64,000 nucleotides of DNA, from the NCBI RefSeq assembly GCF_004011155.1, contig NZ_RJWG01000001.1, positions 249,189 to 313,188 of the forward strand, written 5' to 3'. Under the pieces are notes generated by a model, which searched no databases, was not told the origin of the DNA, and was given only the letters and a program-made list of their open reading frames with translations. The number at the start of each line of letters is the position of its first letter. The first letter of the stretch is position 1. Made by a program: the position numbers and the translations under genes. The stretch is from Clostridium prolinivorans (GTDB lineage: Bacteria; Bacillota; Clostridia; Clostridiales; Clostridiaceae). Of the stretch, positions 1 through 8,498 are shown in pieces.

Positions 1-1
1 A

Positions 2-226
2 TCTAAAGGAGTTAAAGTTACTGTAGGCGAAAACAGTTCAATTATTGATTTGCATGTTGTCGTTGAATATGGAGTAAATATTCCTGAAATTTGTAACAGC
101 GTACAAGAAAACGTAAAAAAAGTAGTAGAGACTATGACAGGCCTTATAGTTGAAGCTGTAAATGTTCATGTTCAAAATGTTGTAATTCCTAAATTAGAAG
201 AAAAACAAAATGAAAATATAGAATAA
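2..226 (+). CDS. Asp23/Gls24 family protein, C-terminal part
   Basis: An open frame enters from the left edge and ends at TAA 224-226, giving the last 74 residues. The repeated beta-strand pattern (KGVKVTVGE, IIDLHVVVEYGVNIPEI, VNVHVQNVVIP) is that of the Asp23/Gls24 (YloU/YqhY) family of small envelope-stress or membrane-associated proteins. In clostridia and bacilli such a gene commonly lies just before nusB, as here. The N-terminus is outside the window. A strong terminator follows directly, so it is probably the last gene of its transcript. The specific cellular role of this paralogue cannot be read from the fragment. Confidence 0.85.
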   Translation, partial: SKGVKVTVGENSSIIDLHVVVEYGVNIPEICNSVQENVKKVVETMTGLIVEAVNVHVQNVVIPKLEEKQNENIE

Positions 227-232
227 TTTTTA

Positions 233-266
233 CCCTCTGGATTTTCATTCAGAGGGATTTTATTTT
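233..266 (+). terminator. Rho-independent terminator after Asp23-family gene
   Basis: Perfect 7-bp stem CCCTCTG (233-239) / CAGAGGG (250-256) with a 10-nt loop, followed by ATTTTATTTT. It lies 6 nt after the stop codon. Confidence 0.9.
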
Positions 267-291
267 AATTACTTTTATAATTAAAGAAATA

Positions 292-319
292 TTGTCAAAA
301 ACACTTATATTGGTATAAT
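292..319 (+). promoter_or_regulatory. SigA-type promoter upstream of nusB
   Basis: TTGTCA (292-297), 16-nt spacer, TATAAT (314-319). It lies between the Asp23-gene terminator and nusB, so it is the likely promoter of the nusB-folD-xseAB-ispA transcript. If so, the leader would be about 345 nt. Confidence 0.55.
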
Positions 320-670
320 TATATTTAACTTGATAATAATTGAAATATGAAATAATATATATAATTGATGCTGTATATAATTAATTATAAATTATATAAT
401 TATGCTTATATAAAAATATTTTTGTAAATAACGATATAATATAAAATGATTTATATAGGCCTAAAATTTATTAATAAATTTAAAAATATTGTTTTTATTA
501 TTAAAAATATTAAATTTATATGAATAAATTTAAGGCCAATGATGGAGTTAAAGCTAATTTTATAAGGCTGTTTAATAAAGATACAGAAAAAGATATGATA
601 AATATACTTTTATATAAAATATATAAACTTAGTTAATATATTTAGTCGATGTAAATTTGGGAGGTATAAA
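320..670 (+). other. Long AT-rich leader/intergenic region with imperfect inverted repeat
   Basis: About 350 nt with no convincing gene. The most visible structure is an imperfect inverted repeat whose outer arms are GGCCTAAAATTTATT (458-472) and, at the other end, AATAAATTTAAGGCC (523-537). The ends are GGCC on both sides and the interior is also partly self-complementary. A 38-codon open frame (520-636) overlaps its right arm. No known riboswitch or T-box motif was recognised. Confidence 0.4.
520..636 (+). CDS. Possible 38-aa small ORF, doubtful
   Basis: ATG at 520 to TAA at 634-636, encoding 38 residues (MNKFKANDGVKANFIRL at the start, then a Lys/Tyr-rich end). The composition is protein-like (NDGVK, NKDTEKD) rather than random, and it sits directly before nusB. 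However, there is no recognisable Shine-Dalgarno sequence and the start lies inside an inverted repeat. It may be a leader peptide, a decayed fragment of a longer gene, or chance. Confidence 0.15.
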   Translation: MNKFKANDGVKANFIRLFNKDTEKDMINILLYKIYKLS

Positions 671-1084
671 ATGAATAGAAGAAAATCTAGAGAAATAGCT
701 ATGAAATTAATTTTTGAAATGTCTATTAACAAAGAAAATTATAAAACTTTAATAGCAAATTTTAAAGAAAACACTGATTTAGATCTAAATGATGTAGATA
801 TGGAATATATAACTACAATTGTTAGTGGTGTTGAGAAAAATATTAAAGATATTGATAGTAAAATTGAAAAATATTTAATTAATTGGAAAATTTCAAGATT
901 GTCAAAAATTGATTTAGCAATATTAAGAATGTGTACTTATGAAATATTTTATGAAGAAAAAATACCTAACAAAGTATCTGTAAATGAAGGTATTGAACTT
1001 GCAAAAAAATATTCTGAAGAAAAATCATTTCAATTTATCAATGGGATATTGGATAGAATGATTAAAGATAATAATCATCAATAA
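671..1084 (+). CDS. nusB: Transcription antitermination factor NusB
   Basis: 137 residues, the normal size for NusB, all-helical throughout. Typical family features are the start NRRKSREIAMKLIFEMSI and the C-terminal NEGIELAKKYS...FQFINGILDRM. NusB binds boxA RNA with NusE (ribosomal protein S10) and promotes antitermination of rRNA operons in the cytoplasm. The start is set by the SD GGGAGG ending 6 nt before the ATG. It is the first gene of a tight cluster with folD, xseA, xseB and ispA. The gap to folD is 14 nt. This order is common in clostridia. Confidence 0.96.
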   Translation: MNRRKSREIAMKLIFEMSINKENYKTLIANFKENTDLDLNDVDMEYITTIVSGVEKNIKDIDSKIEKYLINWKISRLSKIDLAILRMCTYEIFYEEKIPNKVSVNEGIELAKKYSEEKSFQFINGILDRMIKDNNHQ

Positions 1085-1098
1085 GGGAGAGGTTATTT

Positions 1099-1947
1099 TT
1101 GGGTAAAATAATAGATGGGAAACTTATTTCTCAAAAATTAAGAATGGAAATAAAAGATTTAATAGAAGAAAGAATTAAATTAGGTTTTAGAAGACCTTGT
1201 CTTGCTAGTATATTAGTAGGAGAAGACGGGGGATCTTTATATTATATGAATAACCAGAAAAATATATGTGATAAATTAAATGTACAATATAAAAAAGTTT
1301 TATTAAATAAAAATATAGATGAAGTTCAATTAATTGAAGTTATAAATAATTTAAATAATGATAAAGAAATAGATGGTATTATTATACAAATGCCTTTGCC
1401 TAAACATATTAATGAAAAAAAGATAACTTCTAATTTAAATTATCTTAAGGATGTTGATGGATTAACCGACGTTAATTTAGGGAAATTTTACAAAGGCGAT
1501 GATTGTTTTGAACCTTGTACTCCTCAAAGTATTATCCATCTTATAAAAAGCACTGGTTTTAATATAGAAGGTAAACATGCTGTAATTATTGGAAGAAGTA
1601 ATATTGTAGGAAAACCTGTTTGGGAACTTTTATTAAGAGAAAACGCTACAGTTACTATGTGTCATTCCAAAACAAAAAATCTAAAAAATATTTGCAATCA
1701 GGCTGATATATTAATTTGTGCTATAGGAAAACCAGAATTTATAAATGCAGAATATATAAAAGAAGGGGCTATTGTAATAGATGTAGGAACAACAAAGGTT
1801 AATGACGAAATAAAAGGTGATGTACTATTTAATGAAGTGATATCTAAAGCATCTTACATAACACCAGTACCAGGTGGAGTTGGGGCTATGACCACAACAA
1901 TGTTAATAAAAAATACTTATAAAGCGTGGTTAAAAAATGTATATTAA
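1099..1947 (+). CDS. folD: Bifunctional methylenetetrahydrofolate dehydrogenase/cyclohydrolase FolD
   Basis: 282 residues, full length. It interconverts 5,10-methylene-, methenyl- and 10-formyl-THF using NADP. Visible family motifs are the catalytic lysine in SLYYMNNQK (K54), IIIQMPLPKH (around 95-105), KDVDGLTDVN, the dinucleotide-binding GRSNIVGKP (around 165-173) and the C-terminal TPVPGGVGAMTTTML. The start codon is TTG at 1099. An SD (GGGAGAGG, 1085-1092) lies 6 nt upstream, and no in-frame ATG gives a full N-terminus. The 3' end overlaps xseA by 11 nt, which implies translational coupling. Confidence 0.96.
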   Translation: MGKIIDGKLISQKLRMEIKDLIEERIKLGFRRPCLASILVGEDGGSLYYMNNQKNICDKLNVQYKKVLLNKNIDEVQLIEVINNLNNDKEIDGIIIQMPLPKHINEKKITSNLNYLKDVDGLTDVNLGKFYKGDDCFEPCTPQSIIHLIKSTGFNIEGKHAVIIGRSNIVGKPVWELLLRENATVTMCHSKTKNLKNICNQADILICAIGKPEFINAEYIKEGAIVIDVGTTKVNDEIKGDVLFNEVISKASYITPVPGGVGAMTTTMLIKNTYKAWLKNVY

Positions 1948-3145
1948 AACTTTATCAGTTTCAGAAGTAAACAATTATATAAAAAAAATAATAGATTTTG
2001 ATTTTATACTTAATAATATAAATATAAAAGGTGAAATTTCAAATTTTAAAGCACATTCTAGTGGACACTTTTATTTTTCATTAAAAGATCAAAATAGTAA
2101 AATTAATTGTATTATGTTTAAAAATTATGCTAATAGCTTAAAATTTATTCCTCAAAATGGAGAATCTGTAATTGTTAAAGGAAAGATATCTGTATATGAA
2201 AAAGAAGGAACATATCAAATTTATTGTCATGAAATAATAAAACAAGGAATAGGAGAGCTTTTTATTGAATTTGATAAACTTAAAAATAAACTTGAAAAAG
2301 AAGGTTTGTTTGATGAGTTACATAAAAAACCTATACCTAAGTATCCTAGAAAAGTTGGCATAATAACATCTCCAACTGGAGCTGCTATTAAAGATATAAT
2401 TAATGTTTCTAAAAGACGAAATAAATACATTGAATTACTTTTATATCCAGCATTAGTGCAAGGAGAAAATGCAAGTGAAGACTTAATTAACGGCATAAAA
2501 GTATTAAATTCTAGAGATGATATAGATGTTATTATATTAGCTAGAGGTGGAGGCTCTATTGAAGAATTATGGGCATTTAATAATGAAGAACTTGCTAGAG
2601 CTGTATATAATTCTAAAAAACCTATTATAACTGGCGTTGGACATGAAACAGACTTTACATTAGTAGATTTTACAAGTGATAAAAGAGCTCCAACTCCTTC
2701 AGCTGCTGCAGAAATAGCTATTCCTAGTCTTGCGGATTTGGAATTAAATATAGAGCATTTAAAAACTCAATTAGATATAAATATTAAAAGAATTATTGAA
2801 AAAAATTATAACAAAATAAATGTTTTAAGTAGAACTTTAGAAATGTATAATCCATTGAATTATATAATTAATCAATATGATTACATTTCACAATTACAAG
2901 ATAAATTAGAATTAATAGTAAAATCATCTATAGCTGTAAAAAAACAAGAAATAAACAAAATTTATGCTTTGATTTGTGCACATAATCCTATTAAAATTTT
3001 AAGTAAAGGATATGCTATAATAGAAGATATGGATAATAGGATAATAAGTGAAAAAGAAATACTTAAAAATACTGATATTATTAAAATTACTTTAAATGAT
3101 GGAACTATTAAAGCAAAAATAACATATATGGATGAATATAATTAA
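1937..3145 (+). CDS. xseA: Exodeoxyribonuclease VII large subunit
   Basis: 402 residues, usual for XseA in Firmicutes. The N-terminal OB-fold (residues about 1-100) carries IKGEISNFKAHSSGHFYFSLKD. The catalytic domain follows with ITSPTGAAIKDI, ARGGGSIEELWAFNNEELARAV and GVGHETDFTLVDF...RAPTPSAAAE, all family signatures. A coiled-coil-like region at about 270-350 binds XseB. With XseB it degrades single-stranded DNA to oligonucleotides and acts in DNA repair. The start lies inside the end of folD (11-nt overlap) and the SD is weak, so it probably depends on coupling. xseB follows after 17 nt. Confidence 0.96.
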   Translation: MYIKTLSVSEVNNYIKKIIDFDFILNNINIKGEISNFKAHSSGHFYFSLKDQNSKINCIMFKNYANSLKFIPQNGESVIVKGKISVYEKEGTYQIYCHEIIKQGIGELFIEFDKLKNKLEKEGLFDELHKKPIPKYPRKVGIITSPTGAAIKDIINVSKRRNKYIELLLYPALVQGENASEDLINGIKVLNSRDDIDVIILARGGGSIEELWAFNNEELARAVYNSKKPIITGVGHETDFTLVDFTSDKRAPTPSAAAEIAIPSLADLELNIEHLKTQLDINIKRIIEKNYNKINVLSRTLEMYNPLNYIINQYDYISQLQDKLELIVKSSIAVKKQEINKIYALICAHNPIKILSKGYAIIEDMDNRIISEKEILKNTDIIKITLNDGTIKAKITYMDEYN

Positions 3146-3162
3146 TATTATGGAGGTTTATA

Positions 3163-3384
3163 ATGGCAAAAAAAAATGAGTCTTTTGAAATTATGATAAA
3201 AAAACTTGAGGATATTGTAGAAGTTATGAATAAAGGACAATTAAATTTAGAAGACTCTATTAAAAATTATGAAGAAGGAATTAAACTTTGCAATAAGCTT
3301 TTTAAAACATTAAACGAATATGAAGGCAAAATAAAAATTTTATCTGAAGGTAAAGAAAAGGACTTTGTAGATAGCGAGGAGTGA
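3163..3384 (+). CDS. xseB: Exodeoxyribonuclease VII small subunit
   Basis: 73 residues, the expected size. It is predicted to be a helical hairpin with the XseB signature FEIMIKKLEDIVEVMNKGQLNLEDSIKNYEEGIKLC, written here only in part as FEIMIKKLEDIV...NLEDSIKNYEEG. It binds in several copies to the XseA coiled coil. The SD GGAGG precedes the ATG. The stop codon lies within the SD/start zone of ispA, so xseA, xseB and ispA form one translationally linked unit. Confidence 0.95.
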   Translation: MAKKNESFEIMIKKLEDIVEVMNKGQLNLEDSIKNYEEGIKLCNKLFKTLNEYEGKIKILSEGKEKDFVDSEE

Positions 3385-3386
3385 GT

Positions 3387-4256
3387 ATGAAAATAGAAAA
3401 TTTAACAAATATTATAGAAAATTATTTAAAAAATTGTTTTAAGGATAAAAAATCTTATAATAGAAAAATATATGATGCTATGTATTACAGTCTCAATTTA
3501 GGAGGAAAAAGAATAAGACCTTTATTATTTTTAATTACATATGGTATGTATAAAAATAATTATGATGAAGTTATTCCAGTGGCAGCTGCCATTGAAATGA
3601 TACATACTTATTCTTTAATTCATGATGATTTACCTTGTATGGATAACGATGACTTTAGAAGAGGAAAGCTATCAAATCATAAAGTCTTTGGAGAAGGTAT
3701 TGCTGTACTTGCAGGCGATGCTTTGTTAAATGAAGCAATGAATATAATGTTTGAATTTTGTGCAAAAAATGGTAAAGAAGAACTTTTAGCTTGCAGCAAA
3801 ATAGCATTAGCAGCTGGAGCTGATGGAATGATAGGAGGACAAGTAGTTGATATATTAAGTGAAGGCAAAAATATTTCTAAAGATGAACTATTTTATATGC
3901 ATAGTAAAAAAACTGGTGCTCTTATTACAGCATCAATAATTTGTGGTGCAATGCTCGGAAAAGCTCCTCATGATGAATTAATAATTCTTGAAGAATTTGG
4001 TGAAAAATTAGGTTTAGCATTTCAAATTAAAGATGATATTCTAAATGTAGAAGGAGATAAAGAACTTTTAGGCAAGAGCGTTAATAGTGATAAAAAAAAT
4101 AATAAGACTAATTTCATATCTATTTATGGAATAGAAAAAAGTAAATATATGTGTATTACTCTTACAGAAGAATGTATTGAATTACTCAATAAAATTAATA
4201 AAGATACATCTTTATTAAAAAAACTTACATTATTTTTACTTAATAGAAATTTTTAA
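3387..4256 (+). CDS. ispA: Farnesyl/geranyl diphosphate synthase (short-chain polyprenyl synthase)
   Basis: 289 residues. It condenses isopentenyl diphosphate with allylic diphosphates to make farnesyl diphosphate, feeding undecaprenyl phosphate and quinone synthesis. The first aspartate-rich motif DDLPCMDNDD (D80, D81, D86) with the following RRG is the type I short-chain signature. The second is DDILN (216-220), with Asn where the usual DDxxD ends in Asp. The GTG at 3381 is part of the SD (GAGGAG, 3376-3381), so the ATG at 3387 is taken as the start. It follows xseB without a gap. dxs, the first enzyme of the MEP isoprenoid pathway, is next. Confidence 0.94.
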   Translation: MKIENLTNIIENYLKNCFKDKKSYNRKIYDAMYYSLNLGGKRIRPLLFLITYGMYKNNYDEVIPVAAAIEMIHTYSLIHDDLPCMDNDDFRRGKLSNHKVFGEGIAVLAGDALLNEAMNIMFEFCAKNGKEELLACSKIALAAGADGMIGGQVVDILSEGKNISKDELFYMHSKKTGALITASIICGAMLGKAPHDELIILEEFGEKLGLAFQIKDDILNVEGDKELLGKSVNSDKKNNKTNFISIYGIEKSKYMCITLTEECIELLNKINKDTSLLKKLTLFLLNRNF

Positions 4257-4313
4257 AAACAAATAAAACAACATTTTGAAAAAATTTTTTTATTATGATA
4301 TACTATATTTGAT

Positions 4314-4350
4314 AGGCTACTAATATTTTGAAATTAGTAGCCTTTGTTAT
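4314..4350 (+). terminator. Rho-independent terminator after ispA
   Basis: Perfect 11-bp stem AGGCTACTAAT (4314-4324) / ATTAGTAGCCT (4333-4343), 8-nt loop, followed by TTGTTAT. It separates the nusB-ispA transcript from the dxs transcript. Confidence 0.85.
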
Positions 4351-4442
4351 GCTAAAATTTTGAAAAAAACTTTACATATACTATTTTTTAGTGCTAGTAT
4401 AATAAAGAATATTAAATGAATATTATAAAAGGATAGATATTT

Positions 4443-6332
4443 ATGTATAAAATATTAGATAATTATAAAGATTTTAATGATATAAAAAATATGAATTTTA
4501 CTCAATTAGATCAATTTGCTCAAGAAATAAGACAATTTCTTATAGATAAAGTTTCTAAAACAGGAGGTCATTTAGCCTCTAATTTAGGAGTAGTAGAACT
4601 TACTTTAAGTTTATATAATGTATTTGACTTTAATAAAGATAAACTTATTTGGGATGTAGGGCATCAATCTTATGTTCATAAAATTTTAACAGGAAGAAAA
4701 GATAAATTTGATTCACTTAGAAAATTTGGAGGAATTAGTGGATTTCCTAAAAGAGAAGAAAGTATATATGATATGTTTGAAACAGGTCATAGTAGTACTT
4801 CTATATCTGCTGCTTTAGGTATGGCTAGAGCTAGAGATTTGTATGGCAAAAAATATGAAGTTATAGCTGTAATTGGTGACGGTGCACTTACCGGAGGAAT
4901 GGCTCTTGAAGCCTTAAATGATGCTGGATATAAAAGAACTAAAATAATAATAATATTAAATGATAATGAAATGTCTATAGGCAAAAATGTAGGCGGATTA
5001 TCTACTTACCTTAGCAAAATTCGTATAGATCCTAAATATAATCGATTTAAGCAAGAGATTGATTCGACCTTAAGAAAAATACCAAGTATAGGAAAAGGAA
5101 TGGCAAATTCTATTGAAAGAATAAAAGGAGGTATAAAACAAGTTATAGTACCTAGCATGATTTTTGAAGACATGGGCATAAAATATCTTGGACCTATTAA
5201 TGGACACAATATTAAAGATTTATCAAAAGTTATGTCTATGGCAAGAACTATAAATGGACCTGTTATAATTCATACTGTTACGCAAAAGGGTAAAGGATAT
5301 AAACATGCAGAAGAAAATCCTGATAGATTTCATGGTATAGGTCCTTTTAATTGCGATAGCGGAGAAATATGTTCTAAAAATACTCCTACTTATTCTAGTG
5401 CATTTGGTAATTCTATAGTAGAGTTAGCTTCTGATAATAAAAATATTGTAGCTATTACCGCTGCTATGAAAGATGGAACTGGATTAAGTAAATTTGCTAT
5501 GAATTTCCCAGATAGATTTTTTGATGTAGGAATTGCTGAACAACATGCAGTGACTATGGCTGCAGGAATGGCAAGCGAAGGGCTTAGGCCTATTTTTGCA
5601 GTATATTCTACATTTTTACAAAGAGCTTATGATCAAATATTACATGATGTGTGTATACAAAAACTTCCTGTAATATTTGCTATAGATAGAGCAGGAATTG
5701 TAGGAGAAGATGGTGAAACACATCAAGGTATATTTGATCTATCATACCTTTCTCATATTCCTAATATAACAATTATGACGCCTAAATGTATAGATGAAAT
5801 TAGATATATGCTTAAATGGGCTTTAAATCAAAATTATCCTATTGCTATAAGATATCCACGTGGTGGAGATAATTATAATGTAAAATTAACGGCAATGAAA
5901 GATTATATAAAAGGGAAATGGGAAATTGTTTCAACTGTGCAAAATAAAAATATAAATAATACTAAAATTGCAATTATTGCTTCGGGTAAAATGGTTCAAA
6001 ATGCAATATTAGTAAAAGAAAATTTAAAAGAAAAACCTATAGATATAATTATAGTAAATGCGTGTTTTATAAAGCCAATAGATAAAGGATTAATAAAAAA
6101 ATTAGTTGAAAATAACTATAATATTGTTACAATTGAAGATAATATAGTTCATGGAGGATTGGGATCTTTAGTGATTGAATATATAGCTACTTTAAGTAAA
6201 GATAAAAATATAAAAATTTTAAATCTTGGATTTAAAGATGAATTTATTACTCACGGTAGTGTAGATATATTGTATAAATTATATGGATTAGATGTTGATG
6301 GGATAACAAAAAGTATATTAAAAATTATTTAA
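4443..6332 (+). CDS. dxs: 1-deoxy-D-xylulose-5-phosphate synthase
   Basis: 629 residues, standard length. It is a thiamine-diphosphate enzyme that condenses pyruvate and glyceraldehyde 3-phosphate, the entry step of the MEP pathway. Seen are the N-terminal [16 protein letters not shown] (H43), the TPP motif GDGALTGG (145-152) with N173 in [10 protein letters not shown], the catalytic-glutamate segment [15 protein letters not shown] and [18 protein letters not shown] in the pyrimidine-binding domain. The C-terminal transketolase domain is complete. The SD AAGGAT lies upstream of the ATG. It heads a cluster with tlyA, nadK, argR and recN, spaced by 21 nt or less, or overlapping. Confidence 0.96.
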   Translation: MYKILDNYKDFNDIKNMNFTQLDQFAQEIRQFLIDKVSKTGGHLASNLGVVELTLSLYNVFDFNKDKLIWDVGHQSYVHKILTGRKDKFDSLRKFGGISGFPKREESIYDMFETGHSSTSISAALGMARARDLYGKKYEVIAVIGDGALTGGMALEALNDAGYKRTKIIIILNDNEMSIGKNVGGLSTYLSKIRIDPKYNRFKQEIDSTLRKIPSIGKGMANSIERIKGGIKQVIVPSMIFEDMGIKYLGPINGHNIKDLSKVMSMARTINGPVIIHTVTQKGKGYKHAEENPDRFHGIGPFNCDSGEICSKNTPTYSSAFGNSIVELASDNKNIVAITAAMKDGTGLSKFAMNFPDRFFDVGIAEQHAVTMAAGMASEGLRPIFAVYSTFLQRAYDQILHDVCIQKLPVIFAIDRAGIVGEDGETHQGIFDLSYLSHIPNITIMTPKCIDEIRYMLKWALNQNYPIAIRYPRGGDNYNVKLTAMKDYIKGKWEIVSTVQNKNINNTKIAIIASGKMVQNAILVKENLKEKPIDIIIVNACFIKPIDKGLIKKLVENNYNIVTIEDNIVHGGLGSLVIEYIATLSKDKNIKILNLGFKDEFITHGSVDILYKLYGLDVDGITKSILKII

Positions 6333-6353
6333 CTATATAAAGAGAGGTTAAAA

Positions 6354-7172
6354 ATGTCTGAAATAAAAGAGAGATTAGATTTACTTCTTGTAAATAAAGG
6401 AATATTTTCATCTCGTGAAAAGGCTAGAGCTAGTATTATGGCGGGAGAAATATTTGTAGATGGTCAAAGAATTGACAAATGTGGAGAAAAGGTAAAGCAA
6501 AGCTGTAATATAGAATTTAGAGGAGAAAAACTTCCTTATGTAAGTAGAGGAGGATTAAAATTAGAAAAAGCAATAAAAAATTTTAATATAAATTTAAATA
6601 ATAAAATATGTCTTGATATAGGAGCGTCTACAGGAGGATTTACTGATTGTATGCTTCAAAATGGGGCTAAAAAGGTAATCGCTATAGATGTAGGATATGG
6701 TCAATTTGCATGGAAACTTAGAACTGATCCCAGAGTAGTTTGTTTAGAAAGAACTAACATTAGGTATGTAACTTTAGAGCAAATTGGAGAAACTAGTGAT
6801 TTTGCAAGTATAGATGTTTCTTTTATATCTTTAAAAAAAGTAATAGATCCAGTTTTAAAATTATTAAACAATAATGGTGAAATAATGGCTCTTATAAAAC
6901 CCCAGTTTGAAGCAGGTAGAGAAAAGGTAGGGAAAAAAGGTGTAGTTAAAGAGCCATCAATACATAAAGAAGTAATATATTCTATTGCAGAATTTATATT
7001 AAAGAATAAATTAAAAATAATTAATCTTGATTTTTCACCTATTAAAGGTCCTGAAGGAAATATAGAGTATCTTATTTATTTTACAAAAAATGAAGATTAT
7101 GAAACAAAATTTGAGTTAAGCTATATAGATAAAGTAGTTGATTCAGCACATAAATTTTTAAGTATCAAATAA
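6354..7172 (+). CDS. tlyA: TlyA-family rRNA 2'-O-methyltransferase (hemolysin A-like)
   Basis: 272 residues. The N-terminal S4 RNA-binding domain (about 5-65: RLDLLLVNKGIFSSREKARASI, shown in part, then GEIFVDGQ) is followed by an FtsJ-like SAM methyltransferase domain with SRGGLKLEKA, LDIGASTGGFTDCML, ASIDVSFISLKKV and LIKPQFEAG. Characterised TlyA proteins methylate the 2'-OH of cytidines in 16S and/or 23S rRNA. The hemolysin name is historical. SD AGAGAGG precedes the ATG. It sits between dxs and nadK, the standard clostridial and bacillar order. Target nucleotides in this organism are inferred only from the family. Confidence 0.93.
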   Translation: MSEIKERLDLLLVNKGIFSSREKARASIMAGEIFVDGQRIDKCGEKVKQSCNIEFRGEKLPYVSRGGLKLEKAIKNFNINLNNKICLDIGASTGGFTDCMLQNGAKKVIAIDVGYGQFAWKLRTDPRVVCLERTNIRYVTLEQIGETSDFASIDVSFISLKKVIDPVLKLLNNNGEIMALIKPQFEAGREKVGKKGVVKEPSIHKEVIYSIAEFILKNKLKIINLDFSPIKGPEGNIEYLIYFTKNEDYETKFELSYIDKVVDSAHKFLSIK

Positions 7173-7183
7173 GGTGAATAATT

Positions 7184-8038
7184 ATGAAAAATATAGGTAT
7201 AAATATAAATAAAATTAAAGATAATCAAGGAATTATTTTAGATTCTTTGATTAATATAATAAATAGAATAATGATACAGACTAATATTAAAATTTTTAAT
7301 AACACAGAAAGTCTAGACGAAAAATTTGTAAAAGATTTGGATTTTATTATTTCATTAGGTGGAGATGGAACATTATTAGGTACTGCAAGAGAAATAGCTA
7401 AATATGGTATACCTATATTAGGTGTAAATATAGGTAACTTAGGGTTTTTAACTGAAGTAGAAAGTTCTGAATTTGAATATGCTATAAACCGTATTAAAAA
7501 TAAACAATATCGTATAGAAGAAAGAATGATGCTTAATTGCAGTGTAAAAAGAGGAGAAAAAGAAAAGAGTTTTTTATGCTTAAATGATACAGTTTTATCA
7601 AAAGGTACTTTAGCAAGAATGGTAAACTATGATATATATATTGATAATATGTTTTATTCTTCATTTACAGCTGATGGGGTAATTGTTTCTACTCCCACGG
7701 GATCTACTGCATATTCATTATCTGCTGGAGGACCAATAATATTTCCAACATTAAAGTTAATTTCTATAACTCCAATATGCCCACATTCTTTAGGAATGAG
7801 AACTATTGTTGTAGATAGTAAAAGCAAAATAAATATTTATATTAAAAAAAAGCATGAAAGTGTTTTTCTTACAGTTGATGGTCAACAATCTTTAGAAATA
7901 AACAATAATGATATAATTGAAATTAGTATGGCACCCTTTCAATGTAAACTTATAAAACTTGATAAATACAATTATTTTGATATATTAAGGAAAAAAATTA
8001 CTTTAAGAACTAAAGAATGCGAAGGTGGTATAAAATGA
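7184..8038 (+). CDS. nadK: NAD kinase
   Basis: 284 residues. It phosphorylates NAD to NADP. The family signature GGDGTLLG starts at residue 59, with the catalytic Asp at D61. The downstream motifs [43 protein letters not shown] and ISPTICPHSL-like segment ITPICPHSL are all present. SD AAGGTGAA is close to the ATG. The stop codon (8036-8038) overlaps the ATG of argR, so the two are translationally coupled. Confidence 0.96.
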   Translation: MKNIGININKIKDNQGIILDSLINIINRIMIQTNIKIFNNTESLDEKFVKDLDFIISLGGDGTLLGTAREIAKYGIPILGVNIGNLGFLTEVESSEFEYAINRIKNKQYRIEERMMLNCSVKRGEKEKSFLCLNDTVLSKGTLARMVNYDIYIDNMFYSSFTADGVIVSTPTGSTAYSLSAGGPIIFPTLKLISITPICPHSLGMRTIVVDSKSKINIYIKKKHESVFLTVDGQQSLEINNNDIIEISMAPFQCKLIKLDKYNYFDILRKKITLRTKECEGGIK

Positions 8039-8496
8039 AAATTTCACGTCATTCTAAAATATTGGAAATAATAAATACTAAAGATATTGAAACTCAGGAA
8101 GAATTAGCAGAAGAATTAAAAAATATAGGAATAGATGTAACCCAAGCTACAGTATCAAGAGATATAAAAGAATTGAAATTAATAAAAGTTTTATCAAATA
8201 ACGGTAAATATAAATATGCGTCTATAGCTCCAGTAGAAAATTTTATATCAAATAAATTAGTAAATATATTTAAGCAAACAGTTGTTTCTGTGGAAAATAT
8301 AGATAAATTTATAGTTATTAAGACTATTTCAGGTTCAGCTTCTGCAGCAGCAGAAGCAATAGATTCTCTTAATTTCCACGGGATTGCAGGTACTATTGCT
8401 GGAGATAATACAATTTTTATTTTAGTAAGAACAATTGAACAAGCTAATGAATTAGTTCAAAAAATAAAAAAAATGATTAATGAGGAGGAAGTATAA
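8035..8496 (+). CDS. argR: Arginine repressor ArgR
   Basis: 153 residues, the usual ArgR size. The N-terminal winged helix (1-70) holds [16 protein letters not shown] and [15 protein letters not shown]. The C-terminal hexamerisation and arginine-binding domain holds [14 protein letters not shown] and [14 protein letters not shown]. An upstream ATG at 8017 exists, but GAAGGTGG (8021-8028) is an SD correctly placed for the ATG at 8035, and that start gives the normal N-terminus. The gene is placed before recN as in Bacillus and clostridia. No arginine biosynthesis gene is in the window. The regulon cannot be judged here. Confidence 0.95.
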   Translation: MKISRHSKILEIINTKDIETQEELAEELKNIGIDVTQATVSRDIKELKLIKVLSNNGKYKYASIAPVENFISNKLVNIFKQTVVSVENIDKFIVIKTISGSASAAAEAIDSLNFHGIAGTIAGDNTIFILVRTIEQANELVQKIKKMINEEEV

Positions 8497-8498
8497 TT

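Noticed and set aside
4371-4403. Promoter for dxs from TTTACA (4371) and TATAAT (4398)
   Set aside because: The spacer is 21 nt, too long. No better -35 was seen, so no promoter was called.
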